This document shows positions 1 through 5,760 of a stretch of DNA of 10,196 bases, piece by piece (positions within the stretch are counted from its first letter, which is position 1; each line of letters begins with the position of its first letter). Source of the stretch: Pseudomonadota bacterium. GTDB taxonomy: Bacteria > Pseudomonadota > Alphaproteobacteria > Rhizobiales > Xanthobacteraceae. The position numbers and the translations under genes were made by a program. Below the pieces are notes generated by a model that saw nothing but the letters and a program-made list of their open reading frames with translations, was not told the DNA's origin and ran no database searches. The DNA lies in NCBI GenBank assembly GCA_023387555.1, contig JAEWHY010000072.1, positions 1-10,196 on the forward strand, written 5' to 3'.

Positions 1-1042
1 TGTCGTCCTCCACCGTAGCCTGCGTGGCGGCGAGGATGCGAAGCACACCGCGTGCGATCGATGGATCCACCCATAGCATCATCATGGCCGTGATGATGCC
101 ATCGCGGCCGAAAATCGTATTGAACCAGGGAATCCCCGCGTAGGGATAGGGACCGGAATTGGTCCAGCTGACCAGTGTATAGATGTCGGATGTCGCCCGG
201 CTGATGGCCGCGTCGAAGGTGCTATTGGAGCTTGTGATCGTCGCAATATTGGCCGTCGCAGCGCAGCGCCTGCGGCGTGTGTTCCTGTATGCCTCGAAGA
301 ACGGCTTGGGCGCGACAGACGGCACCGTCTCATCGACGCAGGTTGTCGTCAGGAACAGCGAGACGTTGCGTCCCGGTTCTATATCGAGCTGAATGGTGGC
401 CCGGTTCACGTCAAGAACGACCGGGGCGGGGGCGAAACGAAGGATCGTGCGTCGCCTGACGTCATCGAGCCCGAAATACTGGAACTCGGTGGAGTCGGGG
501 CCCAGTACGAGGGCATCCGATACACCGCGTCGCTCACGGTGCGTGCCGCGCACTTCGAATATGTCACGGAAGTCCGCTTCGAACAGGAAGTCGAAGCGCA
601 GCCGGGTCAGCTGCGGCGCATAGCTTCGGACGTTTAGACGCTCGTAGCACGTCGCGTCCCACAGAAACCTGGTCCGATGCAGGAAAATCGTGTCCTGCCG
701 AAGCCTCATTCCATCGACGCGAAGGTCGGGATTCGTCAGTTCGATGGTGAGGGCTGTCTTGTCCTCGTGAGCGGACGAGCCGAGTAGCAGCGGCCGCTTG
801 CCTTCGATGCGCAATTCGAAGCGCGACAGGAAACGCGTGTCACGGAAATACAGACCCTCAGCCGTTTCGCCGGACGTATTGATGTCGCCGTGACTGTCCA
901 TGACCGCGAAAGCGTCGCTTTGCTTCAGCGTCAGGAGGGCGTGATCCGTCAGTGACGACACGGACTCTATGTCATATTCGGACCAGAGGCCGAGATGGGG
1001 GTCCTTTGGTTTGCGGGTCGCCGATCGAATGGTATCTGGCAT
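1..1042 (-). CDS. Amylo-alpha-1,6-glucosidase / glycogen debranching-type protein, N-terminal part (3' end beyond window)
   Basis: The frame is open from the ATG at 1042 to the left edge, giving 347 residues (base 1 belongs to a split codon), so the C-terminus is missing. The start reads MPDTIRSATRKPKD. Residues 63-74 read GLYFRDTRFLSR, the signature of the bacterial N-terminal debranching domain. Near the cut edge is an N-T-I-F-G-R-D-G sequence (G312-R313-D314), the start of the (alpha/alpha)6 glucosidase domain. Family members usually have about 700 residues, so roughly half is visible. The family hydrolyses alpha-1,6 branch points of glycogen-like glucans in the cytoplasm, though many members next to glycosyltransferases have untested substrates. 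The start lies 8 bp after the stop of the upstream glycosyltransferase gene, so they are probably co-transcribed. No good Shine-Dalgarno is seen in the gap, which suggests translational coupling. The family call is firm; the exact substrate is inference. Confidence 0.88.
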   Translation of the reverse strand, partial: MPDTIRSATRKPKDPHLGLWSEYDIESVSSLTDHALLTLKQSDAFAVMDSHGDINTSGETAEGLYFRDTRFLSRFELRIEGKRPLLLGSSAHEDKTALTIELTNPDLRVDGMRLRQDTIFLHRTRFLWDATCYERLNVRSYAPQLTRLRFDFLFEADFRDIFEVRGTHRERRGVSDALVLGPDSTEFQYFGLDDVRRRTILRFAPAPVVLDVNRATIQLDIEPGRNVSLFLTTTCVDETVPSVAPKPFFEAYRNTRRRRCAATANIATITSSNSTFDAAISRATSDIYTLVSWTNSGPYPYAGIPWFNTIFGRDGIITAMMMLWVDPSIARGVLRILAATQATVEDD

Positions 1043-1050
1043 AGGGTGAA

Positions 1051-2169
1051 CTAGGCGAGCGTCAGCTTGGAGCGATCTGTTTCGATCGTCTGCAGCGGAA
1101 GTGCGGGAACGGCGGCTGGCGCAAGCTCTTTGTCCGGACTTGCCAGCTTGTCCCGAACGACCTGTTTGAAGGCGGCGACGTAACGCGATGCCATGCGTGT
1201 CGCGGTGAAGCGGGATTCAAAGCGAGCGCGGATGGATGGGCGGTCGAAGTCCATCACCGCCTCGACCGCGTGAACGGCCTGATTGATTGAGTCCACGATG
1301 ATGCCGGTGCGACCGTTTTCTATGATTTCGGGAACAGAACCATTTCGCCAGGCAATGACGGGCGTGCCGACGGCCATGGACTCGATCATCACGAGGCCGA
1401 ATGGTTCTGGCCAGTCGATCGGAAACAGGAGTGCCAGCGCATCGCCAAGGAAAGCTTCTTTCTGCCGGTCATTGATTTCGCCGATAAACTCGATCAGCGG
1501 ATGACCGAGCAGCGGCTTGATCTGCCCGTTGAAATAGGCCTCGTCGACGGCATCGACCTTGGCAGCGATCTTTAGTGGTACGCCACTGCGCTTGGCGATT
1601 TCAATGGCCCGGTCCAGCCGCTTCTCCGGACATACGCGGCCCAGAAATGCAAGATAGCTGCCCGCACGGGGATGAAACTTGTACATGTTCTGCGGCAAGC
1701 CGTGATGGATGGTCGAGATCCAGTTGGACGGCGGCATTGGTGCGCGTTGCCGATCCGAGATGGAGATCAACGGCATTTCTGGAAAGGTGCGATAGATCGG
1801 ATGAAAATCGATGAGGTCGAGTCGCCCGTGCAGTGTGGTCATGGATTTGTGGAATAAGTGCTGAAAGAGCGGGTACTGCAAAACGTCGATATGGAAATGC
1901 AGGATGTCGAATTCGGAGGCGCGGTTGCGAACCTCGTTCAGCATCACCAGGGTGCTTGCGACGTGGTCGCGAATGCCTGCCAGCCGGAGCGCCCTTGGAA
2001 CGACCGGGTGCAGCGTCGCCGTGGTGACGGAATCTCCGCTTGCGAACAGGTGCACGTCGTGCCCTTGCTGGACGAGTTCCTCAGTCAGCCAGGAGACGAC
2101 GCGCTCGGTTCCGCCATAAAGTCTGGGTGGTACTGCCTCGATCAGCGGGGCGATTTCGGCAATACGCAT
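1051..2169 (-). CDS. Glycosyltransferase family 4 (GT-B fold) protein
   Basis: This is a 372-residue cytoplasmic protein with no signal peptide or membrane segment. The N-terminal Rossmann-like domain holds the glycine-rich acceptor loop YGGTERVV (18-25). A mid-protein FLGRVCPEKR stretch (176-185) matches the F-x-G-R-x-x-x-E-K motif of GT4 enzymes. The donor-site EX7E motif is E255-PFGLVMI-E263, followed by a G-T-P-V-I-A loop (268-273). These features mark a retaining GT that uses a nucleotide-sugar donor. Its acceptor is unknown. The ATG at 2169 has an AAGGG ribosome-binding sequence about 10 nt upstream on the minus strand. The stop is 8 bp from the start of the debranching-type protein, and the pair is a recurrent arrangement in rhizobia, pointing to glycogen-like or other glucan metabolism. 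The low-complexity tail after residue 340 (PAAVPALPL) is probably disordered. Confidence 0.9.
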   Translation of the reverse strand: MRIAEIAPLIEAVPPRLYGGTERVVSWLTEELVQQGHDVHLFASGDSVTTATLHPVVPRALRLAGIRDHVASTLVMLNEVRNRASEFDILHFHIDVLQYPLFQHLFHKSMTTLHGRLDLIDFHPIYRTFPEMPLISISDRQRAPMPPSNWISTIHHGLPQNMYKFHPRAGSYLAFLGRVCPEKRLDRAIEIAKRSGVPLKIAAKVDAVDEAYFNGQIKPLLGHPLIEFIGEINDRQKEAFLGDALALLFPIDWPEPFGLVMIESMAVGTPVIAWRNGSVPEIIENGRTGIIVDSINQAVHAVEAVMDFDRPSIRARFESRFTATRMASRYVAAFKQVVRDKLASPDKELAPAAVPALPLQTIETDRSKLTLA

Positions 2170-2396
2170 ACGGCGGTTCCCTTGGTGTCAAGCAAAGAGA
2201 CTTGCGTTAACACCTGAGGGGGGCGAAAGTTTCGATTGGTGTTGCAGAATGGCCAGTCGAAGTCAGCCAGGATTAGCAGTTATTTCGTTTCATATGGCTG
2301 CGAGCCAAAGCAGCGGTTCCGTTGGGTCTTTGGCGCGGCTTTACAGACAGAATAAGATTTGGGGGTAGGCGCGCCGTAAGTGCAGCGGTCCAGACG
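2170..2396. other. Intergenic region upstream of the glycosyltransferase operon
   Basis: I see no credible gene in these 227 bp. They should hold the promoter of the minus-strand glycosyltransferase operon and the 3' end of the DUF421 transcript. The only structure noted is a small palindrome, CGAAA-G-TTTCG (2224-2234), lying between AACACC (2209-2214) and GGTGTT (2238-2243), about 40-75 bp upstream of the glycosyltransferase start. It could be a regulator site but is short enough to be chance. I found no GGAAC/CGTT pair spaced as expected for the alphaproteobacterial general-stress sigma factor EcfG. Confidence 0.5.
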
Positions 2397-2942
2397 TCAT
2401 ATCGCTTCCGCCCGGCGGCGTTTGCCCTTGGAAGTTTCACCGCTGTCCCTCTTGATGAAGCTGATTTCGCCATTGCCCTCGAGGCACGCCATCTTGACGT
2501 CGGCGATGTCGTCGATGCCCTGCTGGCGTGCCTGACTGCGCAATTCGTCCGGTGAAATCAGTTCGCGCCGCATGTTCTTGAACAGCATCTTGCCATCGCG
2601 GACCAGGGGCAGTGGTGCTGGCTTGCTCAGCCAGGCAAAGAAGCGGTTGTGATAGCCCAGCCAGTCGAGCGCGAAATCCCAGAACACGATGGTCAGGACG
2701 AGCGCGATGCCTTCCGAGATGGATTTGTATTCCTTGGCAAATGCATTCTGCGCCGCATCCGCGATCAGAACGACCACCAGAATGTCCGCGAGTCCGATGG
2801 ACGACGACTGTCGGCCGACGACGAACCGGAAAATCAGGAAGAGGCCGAGATACATCAGCGTACCGCGCACGATCATCTCGGCGATCGAGTGCGCCGGGAC
2901 GAACAGTTCGCGCCATTCGACGTTCGTGAGTGCGTCCAGCAT
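2397..2942 (-). CDS. DUF421 (YetF/YcaP-like) membrane protein
   Basis: From the ATG at 2942 this is a 181-residue protein. Three hydrophobic segments (about 24-42, 50-64 and 77-96) are followed by a cytoplasmic domain with the typical LPLVRDGKMLFKNMRREL (111-128) and the downstream S-P-D-E-L-x-x-Q-x-R-x-x-G pattern. A lysine/arginine-rich tail ends the protein. DUF421 proteins are inner-membrane proteins of unknown role; some affect envelope or spore properties. The frame extends to an ATG at 3032 (211 residues). I prefer 2942 because relatives begin about ten residues before the W-x-x-L-F-V-P segment, because the extra 30 residues are not family-like, and because AAGG lies 8 nt before the 2942 ATG while none precedes 3032. 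The ATG at 2966 is a third choice. It is divergent from the cytochrome c gene. Confidence 0.82.
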   Translation of the reverse strand: MLDALTNVEWRELFVPAHSIAEMIVRGTLMYLGLFLIFRFVVGRQSSSIGLADILVVVLIADAAQNAFAKEYKSISEGIALVLTIVFWDFALDWLGYHNRFFAWLSKPAPLPLVRDGKMLFKNMRRELISPDELRSQARQQGIDDIADVKMACLEGNGEISFIKRDSGETSKGKRRRAEAI

Positions 2943-3016
2943 GCCTTCGGCCTTGTTCCGGGGCATCGACACAAGCGGAAATTGCCGAATGTGGTTCCAT
3001 CGGCGGCGAGGCGACT

Positions 3017-3070
3017 GAACAAATTGTTCCATTGCGCGTTAAGGCGGGAACAATTGTCTCATTCCCGCCT
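3017..3070. promoter_or_regulatory. Overlapping inverted repeats between DUF421 and cytochrome c genes
   Basis: Several symmetric elements overlap here. GAACAA-A-TTGTTC (3017-3029) is a perfect palindrome, and ACAATTGT (3050-3057) is a second one whose centre lies about 30 bp away, near three helical turns. AATTGTTCC (3022-3030) pairs with GGAACAATT (3047-3055) over 9 bp. AGGCGGGAA (3042-3050) pairs with TTCCCGCCT (3062-3070), also over 9 bp with an 11-nt loop. The last two stems share bases 3047-3050 and cannot both form. The block ends 47 bp before the cytochrome c ATG and lies 75-128 bp upstream of the preferred DUF421 start. It could be a paired operator or an RNA switch in the cytochrome leader. 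No regulator is identified. Confidence 0.5.
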
Positions 3071-3117
3071 GGAGGCCGTTTGGAAAAGTCCGTCCAGCGA
3101 CCGCAGCCGCTCTCCTG

Positions 3118-4203
3118 ATGATCACGCGCAAGACCCTCTGGCGCGACGCGGCGGTCGCGGGGGTGACATTGCTCACGCTCGCGGCCGGAGGCGTCCTGTT
3201 CGCCTGGTCGGGCGCCTATAACATCGCTGCCAGCAGGGGGCATTGGGCCATCGTGGAGTGGATGCTTCGCTTCGGAATGACCAATTCGGTCGAGTTGCGC
3301 GCCGCGATGATTGCAGCCCCGGATTTGAGTGCTGACGGTCTCGTAACGGTCGGGGCCAATCACTATCGAACCGGCTGTGCATATTGCCACGGCGCGCCCG
3401 GCATAAAGGCGAGTCCGGTCTCGCAGAGTTCGCTGCCGCCGCCTCCCGACCTCAGCGACGTGTCCGATCGTTGGAGCGACAGCGAGCTGTTCTGGGTCGT
3501 CAAGAACGGCATCAAATATACCGGCATGCCATCCTGGCCGACGCAGAAGCGTGACCATGAGGTCTGGGCGGTGGTCGCCTTCCTCAAGGCAATGAAGTCG
3601 ATGAGCCCGGACGCGTATCGGGCGATGCAGCCCGAGGCTCCTGCGTCGTCTACGCCCGCAGAGCGTGAGGCAATTGCGAATTGCGACGGGTGCCACGGCG
3701 CCGCTGGACAAGAGCCTCGGACGAGTTTTGTGCCGGTTCTCTACGGTCAGAAGCGCGATTACGTCATTGCGGCGCTTGAGGATTATGCGAGCGGACGGCG
3801 CGAAAGCGGCATGATGCAACCGATTGCAAACGACCTGCCGCCTGCCGCGATCAGCGAACTGGCTGCGCATTATGCGGAGCGTGCGCCGGCGGCAGTTTCG
3901 CCCGATGTCGCGGACAGTCGCCTGGAAGCCGGCCGCAAGCTTGCGACCGCGGGACTGCCCGAGGCGGGCATTCCCGGCTGCAACAGCTGCCACGGCGACA
4001 ATTCACTGCCGACCTATCCGCGGCTCACTGGGCAGAGCGCTGCATACATGGCCTCGCAACTGCAATTGTGGCGGGCCGGGATGCGGGGAAGCGAGGGGCA
4101 AGCGGCCATCATGGCGCCGATCGCGAAACGGCTCTCCGACGAGCAGATCGATGCCGTTTCGCGCTTCTACGCGTCGCCAAGCGCGCTGCAGGCCGCCAAT
4201 TAA
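3118..4203 (+). CDS. Membrane-anchored tri-heme cytochrome c
   Basis: This 361-residue protein has an uncleaved-looking N-terminal hydrophobic helix (about residues 11-30) that would anchor it with the rest in the periplasm. Three CxxCH heme c sites are visible: C87-A-Y-C-H91, C189-D-G-C-H193 and C288-N-S-C-H292. Likely methionine axial ligands are M137 (in YTGMPSW), M232 or M233 (GMMQPIA) and M332 (AIMAPIA). The layout is thus three class I cytochrome c domains, the last two similar to each other. The segment RGHWAIVEWMLRFGM (40-54) before the first domain recurs in cytochromes of this type. The ATG at 3118 is the first possible start after an in-frame stop at 3040; no good Shine-Dalgarno precedes it. 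Such proteins carry electrons from membrane or periplasmic dehydrogenases. The partner is not evident here; the hydroxylase to the right is a candidate by proximity only. Confidence 0.9.
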   Translation: MITRKTLWRDAAVAGVTLLTLAAGGVLFAWSGAYNIAASRGHWAIVEWMLRFGMTNSVELRAAMIAAPDLSADGLVTVGANHYRTGCAYCHGAPGIKASPVSQSSLPPPPDLSDVSDRWSDSELFWVVKNGIKYTGMPSWPTQKRDHEVWAVVAFLKAMKSMSPDAYRAMQPEAPASSTPAEREAIANCDGCHGAAGQEPRTSFVPVLYGQKRDYVIAALEDYASGRRESGMMQPIANDLPPAAISELAAHYAERAPAAVSPDVADSRLEAGRKLATAGLPEAGIPGCNSCHGDNSLPTYPRLTGQSAAYMASQLQLWRAGMRGSEGQAAIMAPIAKRLSDEQIDAVSRFYASPSALQAAN

Positions 4204-4241
4204 ATCAAAATTCCGCAGCCCGGTGTCGTCGTTGATGGTTG

Positions 4242-4799
4242 TCAGGGTTGAAAAGGCGGTTCGCCGTCAGGCAGCGGAATTTGCGCGCAATTCAGAACCA
4301 TCGCGAGCATGACGTAATAGCCGCACACGCCGATCAGGTCGATCGCGGTGGAGCGATCCCAGATCGTCACGATGCGATCGAAATTCGCATCGCCAACCGA
4401 AATAGTCTCCCCGAGTTCGTTGGCAAAATCGTAAATGGCGGACTCTTCTTGTGTCAGGTTATCCGGCGTGCGCGCCTGCGCAATCGCCGCGATGATATCG
4501 GGCGACAGGCCGCATTTTCTTGCGATGATCCTGTGGGATTGCCAGATATTCACGCAATTGTATCGCCGCGCCGTCACCAGAATTGCCAGTTCGACGAGGG
4601 GCTCGGGCAGGCGATTGTTAAAGCGCAGATACTCGCCGACCTGCTGGACACGGGAGGCGAGGCCAGGGCTATACAGCAACGGGACAAATGGGCCGCGCAA
4701 TTGCCCGCGCGGGCCGGCGGTGATTTCCGCAGCAAATTGCCTCTGCTCTGTCGTCCATTGTTCCTGTGGTATGGTCGGAAAGCGCTTCGTGGTCGTCAT
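4242..4799 (-). CDS. Carboxymuconolactone decarboxylase / AhpD-like family protein
   Basis: From the ATG at 4799 this is a 185-residue, all-helical CMD-family protein. The core is ELAILVTARRYNC...WQSHRIIA (70-93), then ARKCGLSPDIIAAIA and D-L-I-G-V-C-G-Y-Y-V-M-L-A (154-166), the usual last helices. Compared with the AhpD motif E-x11-C-x2-C-x3-H, E70, C82 and H89 fall at the right spacing but the second cysteine is I85. It is therefore unlikely to use an AhpD disulphide cycle. The family includes gamma-carboxymuconolactone decarboxylase of the protocatechuate pathway, but many relatives are uncharacterised partners of catabolic operons. The frame extends to 4934, yet those 45 residues are not family-like and would cover the whole gntR promoter, so I chose 4799. 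It is divergent from the GntR gene and convergent with the cytochrome gene (38-bp gap, no clear terminator). Confidence 0.85.
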   Translation of the reverse strand: MTTTKRFPTIPQEQWTTEQRQFAAEITAGPRGQLRGPFVPLLYSPGLASRVQQVGEYLRFNNRLPEPLVELAILVTARRYNCVNIWQSHRIIARKCGLSPDIIAAIAQARTPDNLTQEESAIYDFANELGETISVGDANFDRIVTIWDRSTAIDLIGVCGYYVMLAMVLNCAQIPLPDGEPPFQP

Positions 4800-4893
4800 G
4801 CCATCACGTGAAAAGTTCGATTGATACGGCGAGGATGATTGTGCGGCGATAACCGCCACAGCGGCTGTCTCTTGCTTTTGGCTGGAGACTTGT

Positions 4894-4915
4894 ATTGTAA
4901 GGACAATGTTACATT
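4894..4915. promoter_or_regulatory. Putative GntR operator, upstream of the gntR-type gene
   Basis: TGTAA (4896-4900) and TTACA (4909-4913) form an inverted repeat with an 8-bp spacer. Flanking bases extend the match: TTGTAAGGA on the left and TTACATT on the right. The site has the same half-sites and exact spacing as the larger palindrome at 9530-9553, and 15 of 22 aligned bases agree. An extra symmetry, ATTGT-AAGG-ACAAT (4894-4907), lies in its left part. It ends 18 bp before the GntR ATG, a position fit for autorepression, and it lies in the gap shared with the divergent CMD-like gene. The regulator assignment is inference. Confidence 0.6.
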
Positions 4916-4933
4916 TAACGCCTCGGCAGGACA

Positions 4934-5731
4934 ATGGCCACTAGCCCGAAATTTCGCCTGGAGGATCTGGGTCGTCTGGATCACAACAGCCGGCTTCCGC
5001 TGTACGCGCAACTGGCGGACATGCTGCGGGTCCGTATCCAGCGAGCGCAATCCAAGCTCGCCGGAGAGCCGCTCCCGCCCGAACTGGACACGGCGGCTCA
5101 TTTTGGAATCAGCCGTCCGACTGTCCGGCAGGCGATGAGCCAGCTGTTGTCGGAAGGTCTGATCGTCAGGGGCCGGGGGCGCGGCACGTTCGTTGCGCCA
5201 CCGCTTTCAAGCCGCCATCTCGGCCGGGCGTTCGAATTCGACGTGCTGCCGGCCAATCAGCAGGTCGAATTTCGCTTGTTGAGCCGAGAGCGGATCGTGC
5301 CCAATCCGGATGTGATCAAGGCGCTGCGCCTTCGGCCGGACGACGAAGTCCAGAAGATCACACGGCTCCGGTTTGCGCACGATCAGATATTCGGATTCGA
5401 GGAGCGTTACCTGCCGGCTTCGCTGGCGACGAAGCTCAGCGATGCCATGCTCAAGCGGGACTCAGGCGTGGTCTTCGCGCGCCGTCTCATCGAGAAGGAT
5501 AATGGCCGTGTTGAGTTTCGTGTGCGCGCCATCGCGGCGGATGCGCGCGCCGCGGACCTTTTGAAGATCAAGAAGGGGGAACCCCTGCTGTCCAGTGAGC
5601 ATACCTATTTCGCAGCCGATGATGTGCCCGTGCTTTATGGCCGTGTGCTGTTCCGTGGCGACAGCTATGACTTCAGTTTTCAGGCGCCTGTCATCGGGGT
5701 GAACGAGACCAAAAAACAGCGGCGCCGATAA
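4934..5731 (+). CDS. GntR family transcriptional regulator, HutC/FarR type (UTRA domain)
   Basis: This 265-residue protein has an N-terminal winged helix-turn-helix: LPLYAQLADMLRVRI (21-35), the HTH with recognition part ISRPTVRQAMSQLLSEGLIV (59-78), and the wing GRGRGTFV (80-87). The usual PSERELA before the recognition helix is altered to PPELDTAAHF. A UTRA ligand-binding domain follows (about 105-255), with ITRLRFAHDQIFGFEERYLP (142-161) and a late PLLSSEHTYFAADDVPVLYGRVLFRGD stretch (217-243). HutC-type regulators are mostly repressors released by a pathway metabolite. The ATG at 4934 has AGGA only 2 nt upstream, a tight spacing also seen before the hydroxylase FAD gene. A likely operator lies at 4894-4915. 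Its neighbours on both sides, the CMD-like gene and the hydroxylase operon, are the probable targets. The ligand is unknown. Confidence 0.92.
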   Translation: MATSPKFRLEDLGRLDHNSRLPLYAQLADMLRVRIQRAQSKLAGEPLPPELDTAAHFGISRPTVRQAMSQLLSEGLIVRGRGRGTFVAPPLSSRHLGRAFEFDVLPANQQVEFRLLSRERIVPNPDVIKALRLRPDDEVQKITRLRFAHDQIFGFEERYLPASLATKLSDAMLKRDSGVVFARRLIEKDNGRVEFRVRAIAADARAADLLKIKKGEPLLSSEHTYFAADDVPVLYGRVLFRGDSYDFSFQAPVIGVNETKKQRRR

Positions 5732-5735
5732 TCCC

Positions 5736-5756
5736 GTTTTGTCGTCACGACGAAGC
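5736..5756 (+). terminator. Hairpin between convergent gntR-type and hydroxylase genes
   Basis: The 29-bp gap between the two converging stop codons holds GTTTTGTCG / CGACGAAGC around a TCA loop. In the plus-strand RNA this pairs over 9 bp with two G-U pairs; in the minus-strand RNA two pairs become mismatches. No U-run follows on either strand, so this is a weak terminator candidate, possibly serving mainly the GntR transcript. Confidence 0.35.
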
Positions 5757-5760
5757 CGAT

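Noticed and set aside
2304..2334. Inverted repeat GCCAAAG/CTTTGGC downstream of the DUF421 gene
   Set aside because: It has a 7-bp stem with a 17-nt loop and no U-run after it on the minus strand; too weak to call a terminator.
2942..3032. N-terminal extension of the DUF421 protein to the ATG at 3032
   Set aside because: The 30 extra residues are not family-like, no ribosome-binding site precedes it, and it would run into the inverted-repeat region.
2437..3993. Long minus-strand open frame (518 residues) opposite the cytochrome c gene and overlapping DUF421
   Set aside because: It is arginine-rich with no recognisable domain, lies antisense to a clear three-heme cytochrome and overlaps DUF421 in another frame; this is a typical GC-rich shadow.
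4800..4934. N-terminal extension of the CMD-like protein to 4934
   Set aside because: The 45 added residues are low-complexity and non-homologous, and they would cover the whole promoter and operator of the divergent GntR-type gene.
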